NCBI GenBank assembly: GCA_025350465.1
Contig: JANXXU010000007.1
Location: forward strand, 114,451-178,450
DNA from: Alphaproteobacteria bacterium
GTDB taxonomy: Bacteria > Pseudomonadota > Alphaproteobacteria > Micropepsales > Micropepsaceae
Direction: 5' to 3'
DNA: 64,000 bases
Shown: positions 17,815 to 27,227 of the stretch, piece after piece
How the letters are laid out: every line of letters begins with the position of its first letter
How positions within the stretch are numbered: position 1 is the first letter of the stretch
Made by a program: the position numbers and the translations under genes
Notes under the pieces: generated by a model
What the model was told of the DNA's origin: nothing
The model's input: the letters and a program-made list of their open reading frames with translations, nothing else
Database searches by the model: none

Positions 17815-18285
17815 ATGACCCCTGACCTCATTCTGAGATATCTTCCGCTGCTCTTTCCGTTCTTCTTCGCGGCGATGTGGCTCGGAGTGACCACGCTCCT
17901 CGGATTTCTGTCCGGCTGGTTCGCGTTGATGGAGCAATATCCGGATCGAGACGAAAAGCCTCTCCTCCAATTGAACTGGCAATCGGGGATGATGGGCGGC
18001 ATCGGCGTCAACATGCGCAATATTTTGAAGATCGGCGTGTGTCCCTCGGGCCTGCGCATCGGGATGCTGCGCGTCTTCGGCTTGTTCTGCCGCGATTTTT
18101 TCGTGCCTTGGCGCGATATCAGCGCAGCGAAGAAGGACTGGTTCTTCGGGCCGATGACGGAGCTGCGCTTCGGCAAAACGGGAATGGGACGGCTTTTGAT
18201 CTACGCCAAGACCGCGGAACGGTTGACCATAGCTGCAAAGGGTTGGCCCGAAATCGGCAATGCACTGAAGGAATCGAAATCGTAA
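17815..18285 (+). CDS. Conserved-looking membrane-anchored protein, unknown function
   Basis: 156 residues, starting seven bases after sdhA with GAGGGGG before the ATG. One or two N-terminal membrane helices (about 7-38, LPLLFPFFFAAMWLGVTTLL) precede a soluble beta-rich domain (GVNMRNILKIGVCPSGLRIGMLRVF, then FVPWRDISAAK and RLTIAAKGWPEIGNAL) that looks like a PH-like or YcxB-like domain. Its place behind sdhA suggests co-transcription, not necessarily function. Confidence 0.65.
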   Translation: MTPDLILRYLPLLFPFFFAAMWLGVTTLLGFLSGWFALMEQYPDRDEKPLLQLNWQSGMMGGIGVNMRNILKIGVCPSGLRIGMLRVFGLFCRDFFVPWRDISAAKKDWFFGPMTELRFGKTGMGRLLIYAKTAERLTIAAKGWPEIGNALKESKS

Positions 18286-18295
18286 GGTGTAGCCA

Positions 18296-18709
18296 ATGAC
18301 ACTCAATCTCGACCCGGTCTGGACGACGACGCTGCCGATCAAGATTCATTTGGCGACGGTGTTGCCCGCGTTCGCGATCGGCACGTATCAGATTTTCGTG
18401 TCGCAGAAGGGCGCGCCGCTTCATCGGGCATTGGGCTATGTCTATCTGACGCTGATGTCGATCACGGCGGTGACCACACTTTTTATTCATTCGGTCATGC
18501 CGAACGGCCCGTTCTTCGGGTTCAGCCCGATCCACTTGTTCGTCCCGCTGACGCTCTTCAGCGTCGTCGGGGCGTTGCGCGGGGCGTGGACGCACAATGT
18601 GAGGATGCACCAGCGTTCGATGATCGGGCTCTATGTCGGCGGACTATTGATCGCGGGCGGGCTGACGTTCTTGCCCGGCCGGTTGATGTATCAGATCTTC
18701 TTCGGTTGA
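18296..18709 (+). CDS. DUF2306-type four-helix membrane protein
   Basis: 137 residues with four membrane helices. The motifs KGAPLHRALGYVYL and RMHQRSMIGLYVGGL match the repeated H-R-x-x-G/M pattern of DUF2306 membrane proteins, whose histidines have been suggested to bind heme or metal. The function is unknown. AAGG lies nine bases before the ATG. It lies 10 bases after the preceding gene and eight before the next. Confidence 0.75.
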   Translation: MTLNLDPVWTTTLPIKIHLATVLPAFAIGTYQIFVSQKGAPLHRALGYVYLTLMSITAVTTLFIHSVMPNGPFFGFSPIHLFVPLTLFSVVGALRGAWTHNVRMHQRSMIGLYVGGLLIAGGLTFLPGRLMYQIFFG

Positions 18710-18716
18710 CGCTCCT

Positions 18717-19133
18717 GTGCAGCTGCTCGCCGGTTTTCTCAGTGCCCGCGAAGCGCACATCTTCAAGACCCGGCTTGAGGCCAGCAATATCGGCGCCTTC
18801 ATTCAGGGCGAAGATTTCGTAAACATGTATTGGCCGTTCGCGATGGCGATCGGCGGGGTGCGCGTCTATGTCGTGGAGGCGGATCTCGAGTGCGCCCACG
18901 CCGTCATCGCCGACTGCCTCGCGGGCCGCTATCGGCGCGAGCTCGAAGCCGAATTCGGCGACCTCGACGACACCAAATGCCCGCGCTGCGGTTCGGCCTC
19001 GTTCAAAAGCCGCAGCAGCCGTCTCGACATGGCGATGCTCGCTGCAACATTCTTCTTATCCGGCATAATTTTTCCCGCACGGGCGCGCGTCCATGTATGC
19101 GACGCGTGCGGCCATCGCTGGCACGACGATTGA
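18717..19133 (+). CDS. DUF2007-domain protein with C-terminal zinc ribbon
   Basis: 138 residues starting at GTG. The N-terminal ferredoxin-like domain (LLAGFLSAREAHIFKTRLEASNIGAFIQGE, then VRVYVVEADLECAHAVI) is DUF2007, described as a putative signal-transducing domain. A split zinc ribbon follows: CPRCGS (about 82-87) and CDACGHRW near the end. Between the two CxxC pairs lies a hydrophobic stretch (MAMLAATFFLSGIIF) that could be a membrane helix. It is the last gene of the sdhCDA run and convergent with the thiolase. Confidence 0.72.
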   Translation: MQLLAGFLSAREAHIFKTRLEASNIGAFIQGEDFVNMYWPFAMAIGGVRVYVVEADLECAHAVIADCLAGRYRRELEAEFGDLDDTKCPRCGSASFKSRSSRLDMAMLAATFFLSGIIFPARARVHVCDACGHRWHDD

Positions 19134-19167
19134 TCGCCTTGGGGCGGCTAGGTATCGTGTTTTGCGC

Positions 19168-20313
19168 CTAGACCTTCTCCAACACATGTACCGCGCACGC
19201 CGAGCCCGCGCCGACGACATGCGTCAGGCCGATGCGTGCGCCTTCGACCTGGCGCCGGCCGGCTTCGCCGCGCAGATGCGTCGTCACCTCGTAGATATTG
19301 GCGATGCCCGTGGCGCCAAGCGGATGGCCCTTCGACAAGAGACCGCCGGAGACGTTGACCGGAATGCGCCCGCCCAATGCCGTTTCGCCGCTGTCGATCA
19401 GGCGGCCGGCTTCGCCGTCCTTGCATAGACCCAGATTCTCATAGTGTACGATCTCCGCTGTCGCAAAGCAGTCGTGGAGTTCGACCAAATCGACGTCGTC
19501 GGGACCAAGGCCCGCCATCTCGTACGCCGTCTTGGCGGCGAGGCGCGTCACCGGGTTGAAATCCATGGCGGCCAGATTGTGCTTGGACCACGGATCGCTC
19601 GAGAGCGCCGAGGCGCGCACGCGCACGGCGCGCTTCATCAGGCCGAGCTCCTTTGCCTTCTTCTCCGAACACAGCACCGCGGCCGCCGAGCCGTCGACGT
19701 TCACCGAGCACATGAGCTTCGTGTTCGGGTAGGAGATCATTTCGGCGTTCATCACTTCCTCGAGCGGCGTTTCGACCTGATACATCGCCTTCGGGTTCAA
19801 CGTCGAATGGTGATGGTTCTTCACCGACACCTTGGCGAACTGCTCGAAGGTCGTGCCGTATTTGCGCGAATGCTCAAGGCCCACATGCGCGAAGACCGAC
19901 GGCATCGTCCCTGAGCCGAGCAGGCCTTCGGTCGGGATGCCTTCATCCTTGCCGCCACCGCCGCCGAGAAGCCCTTTGCCCATTTGCTCGACGCCGACGC
20001 AGAGGACGAGGTCGTAGAGGCCCGCCTTGATCGCCGTCCACCCTTCGCGCAAGGCGGTCGCGCCGGTGGCGCAAGCATTCGCGGTGTTGACGACGGGCAC
20101 GCCCGTTTGGCCGATCTGCTTCAAGATGCGCTGACCGACGCCGGCGCTCGCTTGAAACAGATTGCCGCAATAGACGGCCTGCATATCGGCGATGGTCAGA
20201 CCGCAATCCGCAAGCGCGAGCAGGGCCGCTTCCGCGCCGAGGTCGTCGACGGTGCGCTCCGGGAAGCGGCCGAACTTGATCATGTCCGTGCCGACTACAT
20301 AGACGTCGCTCAT
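19168..20313 (-). CDS. SCP-x/acetyl-CoA acetyltransferase-like thiolase
   Basis: 381 residues from ATG 20313 (MSDVYVVGTDM), with GGAG upstream; the track start is 25 codons earlier. The active-site cysteine lies in NTANACATGATAL, and the catalytic histidines in LVELHDCF and SKGHPLGATG. It belongs to the thiolase-like branch that works with a DUF35 OB-fold partner, in sterol side-chain or acyl-CoA retro-aldol/thiolytic steps, rather than FadA/AtoB. The partner gene is directly upstream (13-base gap), supporting that assignment. The substrate is unknown. Confidence 0.85.
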   Translation of the reverse strand: MSDVYVVGTDMIKFGRFPERTVDDLGAEAALLALADCGLTIADMQAVYCGNLFQASAGVGQRILKQIGQTGVPVVNTANACATGATALREGWTAIKAGLYDLVLCVGVEQMGKGLLGGGGGKDEGIPTEGLLGSGTMPSVFAHVGLEHSRKYGTTFEQFAKVSVKNHHHSTLNPKAMYQVETPLEEVMNAEMISYPNTKLMCSVNVDGSAAAVLCSEKKAKELGLMKRAVRVRASALSSDPWSKHNLAAMDFNPVTRLAAKTAYEMAGLGPDDVDLVELHDCFATAEIVHYENLGLCKDGEAGRLIDSGETALGGRIPVNVSGGLLSKGHPLGATGIANIYEVTTHLRGEAGRRQVEGARIGLTHVVGAGSACAVHVLEKV

Positions 20314-20326
20314 GGGTTTTTCTCCG

Positions 20327-20755
20327 TCAGGCGGGAATGAAGAAATAGGCGAGATATTTGTTGCCGGCCTTGTCCGAGCGTCCGGCATCGCGGAAGACGA
20401 CCTTGACCGGCATATCGAATCTGAGCTTCGCGATATCGGGCTCGATATCGACCAGGTTGCCCTTGAGCGTGCCGCCGCCGTCGAGATCGACGATCGCCGA
20501 GATGAACGGCACCTTCACGCCCGGAAAATTTCGATGCACGACGGTGAAATTGTAGAGCTTACCGGCGTTGGCGAGCTTCTCAGCCTTCAGCGTGCCGATT
20601 TTCGTGCATTTGGGGCAAGCGCGGCGCGGCTCCATGAAAACTTCTTTGCACGCGGCGCAGCGATGCCCTTCGAGGTAAGGCTCGCCATGTTCGGGAATCT
20701 TGATGAAAGGCACCGCGGGTTTGGGCAGTGCGCTCGTCGTCGGGGCAGCGGACAT
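20327..20755 (-). CDS. Zn-ribbon / OB-fold (DUF35) thiolase partner
   Basis: 142 residues. Rubredoxin-like zinc ribbon with two CxxC pairs (RCAACKEVF, RACPKCTKIG), followed by an OB fold (GKLYNFTVVHRNFPGVKVPF, then GTLKGNLVDIEP). These proteins act as acyl-CoA-binding or scaffolding subunits for the neighbouring thiolase. The ATG at 20755 is used; the track's first residue is a TTG one codon upstream. Confidence 0.85.
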   Translation of the reverse strand: MSAAPTTSALPKPAVPFIKIPEHGEPYLEGHRCAACKEVFMEPRRACPKCTKIGTLKAEKLANAGKLYNFTVVHRNFPGVKVPFISAIVDLDGGGTLKGNLVDIEPDIAKLRFDMPVKVVFRDAGRSDKAGNKYLAYFFIPA

Positions 20756-20855
20756 CAAAAGGTCACTCCGTGATCGGCGAAGCTTACGCCGGCCGAACGC
20801 GGACCTGCCAGATGCTTGTGGCGCCGTTGACGCTACGACAATCGAGACCGGCTGG

Positions 20856-22676
20856 TCATGGTGTGCCCAACCCGAGCGTCAACAGCACGGGGACCAGCAC
20901 GGCGATCAAGGCTTCGCCGGCGATGAAGCCAGAGGCCAGCGGTACCAAGTAGGTTTTCGCCGAATTCGGGGCGGTCGCCATCCAGACTGTGCCGATGATG
21001 CCGCCGACGAAGATCGTCGACACGGCGACGAACGGCAGCAGGAGGCCGAGGCTGAGACCGGTCGATGAGGGGACCACCGGCCGGAGCTTCGGACTTTGTT
21101 CAATGAGCGCGAAAACGATACCGAGAACGATGGCGATCGCGGCGGCGATCAGCGCGGTGTGCGGGATGTTGCCGACGCCGCCGACAAGGGCCTCGGCAAA
21201 ACCCGCGGCGCGGCGCGCGGTCGGCGCGGCGAGTTGGGCGTGCTCGCCGACAATGCCATACGTGCTCACCAATATCGGATAAGTCCAGGCGAGCGCGGCG
21301 GCGCCGACGGGCGCGCCGATCAGCTGCGCGATCGTCATCGCTGCCGGCGTCGAGCCGATCAGATGGCCGGTCTTGTAGTCCTGCATCAAACCTTCTGAGG
21401 TCGAGGCGATGGTGCCGGTTGTCGCGTTGCCCATGATGTTGGCGTTGATGTTGCCGGGCGCGATCGCGGCGAACAGGCCCTGCATCATGTTCGACAGCGC
21501 ACTGATCGGACCCCAATTGGTTTCGCCGAGGGCGCGCAAGCCCACCAACATCAGCGGGACGGAGAGCACGATCGCGATCAACGACATCCACACCGGCAAA
21601 CCGAAATAGAGGTTCTGCAGAAAGCAGACCAGGCCCGCAAGCGCGACGATGCCGATGACGATGACGCTGAGCGGAAGATCGCCGCTCGAGGCACTGGCGC
21701 TGGCGAGCCCGCGAAACGCCTCGACCAGCAAGCGCCAACGCACGACGAGGATCGTCATACCGGCGGCGACAATCATGCCGATCGCAGGCCACATGATCCA
21801 GAACAGCACGGCGGTGCGCGTCGGGTGGTCGGGCAGGACGCCGTTGGTCACCAGCTCATACGGCGCCAGGATCCAACCGATCGTGCCGCCGACGAGCAGC
21901 CAGAGCGTGATCCGCAAACCGATGATCATGCCGCTGCCGATGTTGAGCAGGCTGTAGGAAACGCCCACGCCCATCTTGGCGACGACAAAGGAGGCGCCGA
22001 CGACGCCGAGCGTCAACGCGCCGGGGTTCCAGCCCTCGGGGATGAAGGCAAACATCTTGGCGTCTTCGCGAAAGAACATCAGAAGGGCGGAGAGGGCCAT
22101 GCCGATGCCGAGCACGATCGCAGCGCGGCGTGCTTGATCCCACGCGAGGTCGCCTTTCGCGGTGCCGCGCGGCGGGTCGAGCACTTTCAGCGTTTCGGCC
22201 GCGGCGATGCCGTCCGGGAAGGCCAGGTTTTCGTCGACAACGAAATGCTTGCGCATCGGGACGGACAAGAGAATGCCCAACCCCGAGAGCGAAGTCAGCC
22301 AAATGAACGTCTGCAGCGGCGTCGGATTGAGGTGGAAGCTGACAATCTTGGAATCGCGCAGCATGTCGAACGAGGCGAGCACGATGCACATGAAGGCCGT
22401 CTGCGCCGCGCTGGTGCCGGCCGTCTGAACGATGTTGTTCTGCCAGCGGTCGTAACTCTTGCGCGAAATGACGCTCAGAATGACGAACCCGAAGAACGCT
22501 GCGACGATCGAGACGTTCGGCCCGAAGCCGATTTTCAGCACCATGTAGGGGTACGAAACCCCCATGAAGGCCGCCACGATGATTGCGGCGAAGATCGACT
22601 GCACCGTCAATTCGGAGCCGCGAACATGTGTTTCGCTGCCTGAAATCGCTTCGCCCGCTTGCACTGCATCGTCCAT
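20856..22676 (-). CDS. OPT-family oligopeptide/metal-chelate transporter
   Basis: 606 residues with roughly 14-16 hydrophobic segments. The N-terminal ELTVQSIFAAIIVAAFMGVSYPYMVLKIG and the downstream NINANIMGNATTGTIASTSEGLMQDYKTGHLIG block are OPT-family signatures. Inner-membrane uptake of peptides or metal chelates is likely; the substrate cannot be told. The start at ATG 22676 fits the short acidic cytoplasmic N-terminus. It runs in the same direction as the OB-fold gene, 100 bases upstream of it. Confidence 0.85.
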   Translation of the reverse strand: MDDAVQAGEAISGSETHVRGSELTVQSIFAAIIVAAFMGVSYPYMVLKIGFGPNVSIVAAFFGFVILSVISRKSYDRWQNNIVQTAGTSAAQTAFMCIVLASFDMLRDSKIVSFHLNPTPLQTFIWLTSLSGLGILLSVPMRKHFVVDENLAFPDGIAAAETLKVLDPPRGTAKGDLAWDQARRAAIVLGIGMALSALLMFFREDAKMFAFIPEGWNPGALTLGVVGASFVVAKMGVGVSYSLLNIGSGMIIGLRITLWLLVGGTIGWILAPYELVTNGVLPDHPTRTAVLFWIMWPAIGMIVAAGMTILVVRWRLLVEAFRGLASASASSGDLPLSVIVIGIVALAGLVCFLQNLYFGLPVWMSLIAIVLSVPLMLVGLRALGETNWGPISALSNMMQGLFAAIAPGNINANIMGNATTGTIASTSEGLMQDYKTGHLIGSTPAAMTIAQLIGAPVGAAALAWTYPILVSTYGIVGEHAQLAAPTARRAAGFAEALVGGVGNIPHTALIAAAIAIVLGIVFALIEQSPKLRPVVPSSTGLSLGLLLPFVAVSTIFVGGIIGTVWMATAPNSAKTYLVPLASGFIAGEALIAVLVPVLLTLGLGTP

Positions 22677-22815
22677 TTGGCGGCTTCCCTCTCTCAGAAG
22701 GCGGGACCCTAGCGAACCCTGATCGACAAGGGCAACATCGACTGCGTCTTTGGCGTGATCACGTCCTGCTGACAGGTATGGGCTGATCGGCGCGGCAAGC
22801 TCATTTGCGGTAGAG

Positions 22816-23325
22816 GTGTTGGTGAAGACGGTCAGAAAAGGCGGCGTCGCTCAGAACGCAGTTGCAGCATGGGTGACGGGAAGCTGCCTGTGCGGCGACG
22901 TGGAGTTGGAGATCGGCTTTCCCGCGCGCTGGGCGTGGCACGATCATTCGGCCGCCAGCCGGCACGCTCACGGCGCGGCCTATGCGACCTATGTCGGCAG
23001 CTGGCGCTCGCGCTTTCGCATCACGAAGGGCGGCGCCAAGATCACCCGCTTCGAAGACAAGGCGACGCGCACCGTCAGAAGTTTTTGCAAGCGCTGCGGG
23101 ACGCCGTTGATGTACGAGCGCGGCCACTCGCCGCAGATGGTGAATGTGCCGCGCGCTTTGTTCGCAAATCGCACCGGCCGCGAACCGCTCTATCACATCG
23201 GCATTCAGGAGCTGCAGGAGTGGACTTACACCGGCGAGAAGCTCGTGCCTCTCAAAGGGTTTCCGGGCGTCGTGTGGACGGGACCGAAGCGGAAGAAACG
23301 GCTCGATCTTGCCGACATGCTGTGA
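22816..23325 (+). CDS. GFA-like protein with part of the cysteine set replaced
   Basis: About 169 residues from GTG 22816 (TTG 22819 and GTG 22822 are close alternatives). It keeps CLCGDVEL and FCKRCGTPLMYER of the GFA/CENP-V-like fold, but the middle CxCxxC is replaced by the His-rich WAWHDHSAASRHAHGAAYATYVG. One zinc site is therefore lost or uses His/Asp ligands. The rest (SWRSRFRITKGGAKITRFED) is ordinary for the family. The function is unknown. Confidence 0.75.
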   Translation: MLVKTVRKGGVAQNAVAAWVTGSCLCGDVELEIGFPARWAWHDHSAASRHAHGAAYATYVGSWRSRFRITKGGAKITRFEDKATRTVRSFCKRCGTPLMYERGHSPQMVNVPRALFANRTGREPLYHIGIQELQEWTYTGEKLVPLKGFPGVVWTGPKRKKRLDLADML

Positions 23326-23334
23326 GCCGCGCCG

Positions 23335-26034
23335 TCACTTGCCCCGATAGTACGCCGAGATCTCGTTGCCCTTGGCGGCGCGCCAGGAGACGCAGCGGTC
23401 GATGGCTTCGAGCGCGTTGGCGAGCACGCGCGATGAGCCCGCGAGTTGCGGGATCATCGGTTTGAAGAAGCCTTCGAGCGCTTGGTGCTCTTCCGCCGAG
23501 CAGAGTTTCTCGCCGTAAGAAATGAAGGTGGTGCGGTATTCAGACGGTATGGGCGCGCTGATGGCGGCGAAATTCGTCTTGAGCCAGGCAAACGATTCGT
23601 CGCGCCGGTCGGGATCGGCGAAGAGCGCGCGCATGTAGCTGCGGCCTTCGCGCAGGCGCAGGACGCCGGAGACGAAGAAGGCTTCAACCTCCTTGATCGA
23701 GTCTTCGTCGCGCGCGGCGGTCAAGGCGATGGCGGCGTCGGTCCGGAATTGCTGATCGCCGGAGGCTTTGATCGCGGCGATGACGTCGCGCACGGCTTGC
23801 GCGCCACCCGAGTTGACGGCCGCCCACAACGCTGTGGGGCGCAATTCGGGCGGTAGGCCGCCGTTTGCGGCCGGCGCGCGCATATAGGCCAAACCTTTGC
23901 TGGCGAGCGTCGAAACGGTTGCGGGATCTTGCGCTTCCTTGGTCATGAGTTCGGCGAGGGAGGCGCGCAGCAGTGTCGTGGCGGCCGGCTCGCGCGGTTT
24001 CGGGGCGAGCCCGACTTTTGCCATGCGCGGCGTGAGAAGCGCGCGCAGCTTGGTGCGGTACGCAGCCGTGGCCTTCTCGTCCAACAGATCGCCGCGCAGT
24101 TCGGTCAGAAAGAGACCGGCAACCTGGACGACATCCCACTCGCCCTTTGCCGCGAGGTGTTCCAACGTCGCGGCATAGGTTGCGCCATCCGTCTCGCCGG
24201 CACGGAATGCGGCGCGCAGGCTATGCAAGGTCGATATCTGCTCGGCCGGCGTCAGCGCGTCGATGCGCGAGAGCAATGTTTTCCACTCGTCGGCTGAGAG
24301 CGCGAAGCGGTAATAGCCGGCGCCGCCGGCGTTCGGCATCCACGCCGTCGTGCAGCGCGTGATCAACGCCAGCGTCTGCTTGGGTTGATCGAGTATGAGA
24401 CACGTCGATGTCTTGCCGTTCAAGTCGCGCAGACAGACGGGCACGCGCCACACGCGCGTGTCTGCGTTGGAGCTGCGCCCATATGGCGATTGCGACAACT
24501 CGATGGTCGTCTTGTTGTTCTCGCAGGCCGCATGCATACGTACGAGCGGTACGCCCGGTTGATTCAAAAACGTCTCGAAGGCGGGGACGATCTCGGGGTG
24601 GCCCGACCCTTGGGCTAGCGATTCCATGAAGTCGTGAACGTCGGCGGTGGCGTTGGCGAAGCGGTCGATGTGGTGGCGCACGCCGTCGCGAAACTTGTCG
24701 TCGCCCAGATAGCCTTCAAACATGGCGAGCACGCCGCCGCCTTTCGAATAGGTCAGCCCGTCGAAAGCATTGAAGATGTCGCCGGTGTCCTTGATCTCCT
24801 GGCGGATCGCACGAGCGGACGACAAAGCATCATGGTCCATCACCTCCATCTCGTCGCGCAAGGTTTCGCGATCGTATTCGCCCTTCGGGAAGAGCTTCGC
24901 CGCAATCTTGTTTTCCATCCAGGTGGCGAACGACTCGTTCAACCAAATGTCGTTCCACCATTTCGGCGTAACGAGATCGCCGAACCATTGATGCGACAAC
25001 TCGTGCGAATGAATGAGGGTGTGGGTGCGCAGCTGCTGCAGCGAAGCATGCTCGTCGAGCAGCATGCCGCGCTCGGCATAAGTAATGGCGCCGGCGTTCT
25101 CCATGCCGCCTGCCGCAAAATTCGGCGGCGTGATCAGGTCGAGCTTGGGGAAGGGGAATGGCCGGCCGAAATAGTCCTCGAGTGTCGTGACGATCGGCGC
25201 CGTATGCGCGAGCGCGTAGCGAATCTGCTGACCTTTGCCTTTGACGGTGACGCCGCGCAGGGGGATCGGGTGATCGCGCAGTTTGGATTTCGGGATTGCT
25301 GGGCCGTCGACGACGTCGTAGGGCCCGACCGCCATTTCGATCAGATAGGTCGGCAGCGGCACGGTCGTGGCAAACGTCACGCGCTGAATGCCGCTCATCA
25401 CGACTTCGCTGGCAGGCAAGGTGTTGGAGATCACTTGATCGGTCGGCCGCGCCGAGATGGTGATGTCGAACGGCGTCTTGAAACCCGGCTCGTCGAAGCA
25501 GGGAAAGGCGCGCCGCGCCGAGATTGCTTCGAACTGGGTCCAAACGTAGTGCTCGCCGCTGTCGAGCTGGCGCGTCAGGCCGATGGGCGCGTCGTTGAAA
25601 GCGGCATCGAAGTCGAGCACCAGCGTCGCGCGGCCGGCCGGCACTTCTTTCTCGAAACTCAGGCGCGCCACGCCGGTCGGGTGGACCTGTGCGTAGGTGC
25701 CGGCGATAGTCGTACCGTCGGCGATTTCGGCCTGGACCAGCGTGACGTTCAGATCCTTGCCGTGGAGGTAGATTGTCTTGGCGGCCTTCGCGAGCGTCAC
25801 GTCGATGCGCACCATTCCGGAATAGCGCGGCAGATCGGGCCGGATCGTCAGAGCAAGCGTGTAGCGCGCCGGCACCACGGCGTCGCCGAGTCGGCCCAAG
25901 GGGGCGTTCGCATCGCTTGCCGGAGATGGGGCAGTGGCAGCCGGAGGTGCTTTTGGCGCCTTATTCTCAGAGGGACCGCAGGCGGCGATGGCGAGGGCCG
26001 CTATCAAAGCAACAAGGAAGCGTGGCGCCCGCAT
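23335..26034 (-). CDS. M1-family aminopeptidase, lipoprotein
   Basis: 899 residues. Lipobox LAIAACG puts the lipidated cysteine at C19, followed by an Ala/Pro-rich tether (to about 45), so the enzyme is membrane-tethered in the periplasm. The exopeptidase motif GGMEN is at 309-313, the zinc motif HELSH at 344-348 and the third ligand E367 in LNESFATW. The C-terminal half is the ERAP1-like helical domain (about 560-890). It should remove N-terminal residues from peptides. The nearby OPT transporter could take up the products (inference from proximity only). Confidence 0.92.
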   Translation of the reverse strand: MRAPRFLVALIAALAIAACGPSENKAPKAPPAATAPSPASDANAPLGRLGDAVVPARYTLALTIRPDLPRYSGMVRIDVTLAKAAKTIYLHGKDLNVTLVQAEIADGTTIAGTYAQVHPTGVARLSFEKEVPAGRATLVLDFDAAFNDAPIGLTRQLDSGEHYVWTQFEAISARRAFPCFDEPGFKTPFDITISARPTDQVISNTLPASEVVMSGIQRVTFATTVPLPTYLIEMAVGPYDVVDGPAIPKSKLRDHPIPLRGVTVKGKGQQIRYALAHTAPIVTTLEDYFGRPFPFPKLDLITPPNFAAGGMENAGAITYAERGMLLDEHASLQQLRTHTLIHSHELSHQWFGDLVTPKWWNDIWLNESFATWMENKIAAKLFPKGEYDRETLRDEMEVMDHDALSSARAIRQEIKDTGDIFNAFDGLTYSKGGGVLAMFEGYLGDDKFRDGVRHHIDRFANATADVHDFMESLAQGSGHPEIVPAFETFLNQPGVPLVRMHAACENNKTTIELSQSPYGRSSNADTRVWRVPVCLRDLNGKTSTCLILDQPKQTLALITRCTTAWMPNAGGAGYYRFALSADEWKTLLSRIDALTPAEQISTLHSLRAAFRAGETDGATYAATLEHLAAKGEWDVVQVAGLFLTELRGDLLDEKATAAYRTKLRALLTPRMAKVGLAPKPREPAATTLLRASLAELMTKEAQDPATVSTLASKGLAYMRAPAANGGLPPELRPTALWAAVNSGGAQAVRDVIAAIKASGDQQFRTDAAIALTAARDEDSIKEVEAFFVSGVLRLREGRSYMRALFADPDRRDESFAWLKTNFAAISAPIPSEYRTTFISYGEKLCSAEEHQALEGFFKPMIPQLAGSSRVLANALEAIDRCVSWRAAKGNEISAYYRGK

Positions 26035-26117
26035 TGGCGAGGTCCTTCAGGCCGAGAAAAATTCGCAATCGACTGTATTGGCCCTCGAGCGTGCTGCGTC
26101 AACATCTCGCGACTCTC

Positions 26118-26362
26118 GACTCCCCTCTCTCTTCCACCTTTGGAAGGGAGAGGGGATGGGGGTGAGGGAAGGAGCCCCGCAAGGCGGCCGCGTCTGACAT
26201 TTCGCCACAAGAACGATGCCAGCAATTCTCAAGTTCGACTGCGTTTGAACGAGACGCCCCACGGCCTAACGGAGCGCACCGCTCTCATGCACAACTTGTC
26301 GCGACGGCCATCCCTCACCCCCGGCCCCTCTTCCTTCCAAAGGAGGAAGAGAGAGGGGTGAA
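26118..26362. repeat. Paired CCCTCACCCC-type palindromic repeats (copy pair 1)
   Basis: Two hairpin units face each other: CCCCTCTCTCTTCC...GGAAGGGAGAGGGG followed by ATGGGGGTGAGGG, and CATCCCTCACCCCC followed by CCCTCTTCCTTCC...GGAGGAAGAGAGAGGGG. The same inverted pair recurs at 48917-49105. It occupies most of the 410-base gap between the aminopeptidase gene and sdhB; nothing else is evident there. Confidence 0.65.
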
Positions 26363-26444
26363 TGAGGCGCGTTGCAGCACCGCCAACCAAACGCTAAACC
26401 GTAGCGACACGTTATCCTTCGCCCGAATCGCGAGAGTGGTGCCC

Positions 26445-27224
26445 ATGGTCAAATTCGCCTTGCCGAAGAACTCCAAGATCACCAAGGGCAAAGAGTGGCC
26501 GGCGCCCGCGGACGCGAAAGAGACGCGCGAGTTCAAGGTCTATCGCTATGATCCGGACTCGGGCGCGAACCCGCACCTCGACAGCTATACCGTCGATCTT
26601 GGCACCTGCGGGCCGATGGTCTTGGACGCGCTGATCAAGATCAAGAACGAGACCGATTCCACGTTGACGTTCCGCCGCTCGTGCCGCGAGGGCGTGTGCG
26701 GTTCGTGCGCGATGAACATCGACGGCTCGAACACGCTCGCCTGCACAAAGGCGATCGAGGATGTGAAGGGCACGGTCAAGATTTATCCGCTGCCGAGCAT
26801 GGCGGTCGTCAAGGACCTCGTGCCCGACATGACCCATTTTTATGCACAGTACGCCTCGATCGAGCCGTGGCTGCACACGGTGTCGCCCACGCCCGAGCGC
26901 GAGTGGAAGCAATCGCCGGAAGATCGAGCGAAGCTCGACGGGCTCTACGAATGCATTTTGTGCGCCTGCTGCTCGACCTCATGCCCGAGCTATTGGTGGA
27001 ATCAGGATCGCTATCTGGGGCCGGCGGCGTTGCTGCAAGCGCAACGCTGGCTCGCCGACAGCCGTGACGAGGCGACCGGCGAGCGGCTCGATAACCTCGA
27101 AGATCCGTTCCGCCTCTATCGCTGCCACACGATCATGAACTGCGCGAGCGCCTGCCCGAAAGGCCTCAATCCGGCAAAGGCCATCGCCGAAATCAAACAG
27201 ACGATGGTGAAGCGCTCGATCTAA
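26445..27224 (+). CDS. sdhB: Succinate dehydrogenase iron-sulfur subunit
   Basis: 259 residues from ATG 26445 ([12 protein letters not shown]); the track start 29 codons upstream lies in repeat DNA. [2Fe-2S] ligands CREGVCGSC plus a later C; [4Fe-4S] and [3Fe-4S] ligands in [16 protein letters not shown] and [17 protein letters not shown]. It passes electrons from SdhA flavin to the quinone site. It stands apart from sdhCDA by several unrelated genes on both strands, so it must be transcribed separately. Confidence 0.95.
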   Translation: MVKFALPKNSKITKGKEWPAPADAKETREFKVYRYDPDSGANPHLDSYTVDLGTCGPMVLDALIKIKNETDSTLTFRRSCREGVCGSCAMNIDGSNTLACTKAIEDVKGTVKIYPLPSMAVVKDLVPDMTHFYAQYASIEPWLHTVSPTPEREWKQSPEDRAKLDGLYECILCACCSTSCPSYWWNQDRYLGPAALLQAQRWLADSRDEATGERLDNLEDPFRLYRCHTIMNCASACPKGLNPAKAIAEIKQTMVKRSI

Positions 27225-27227
27225 ATC

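Noticed and set aside
16878-18176. 432-residue minus-strand ORF opposite sdhA
   Set aside because: Antisense to sdhA and the next gene; no coding features.
24634-26361. 575-residue plus-strand ORF opposite the M1 aminopeptidase
   Set aside because: Antisense shadow of a gene with full catalytic motifs; His/Arg/Gly-rich and without ribosome binding site or domain.
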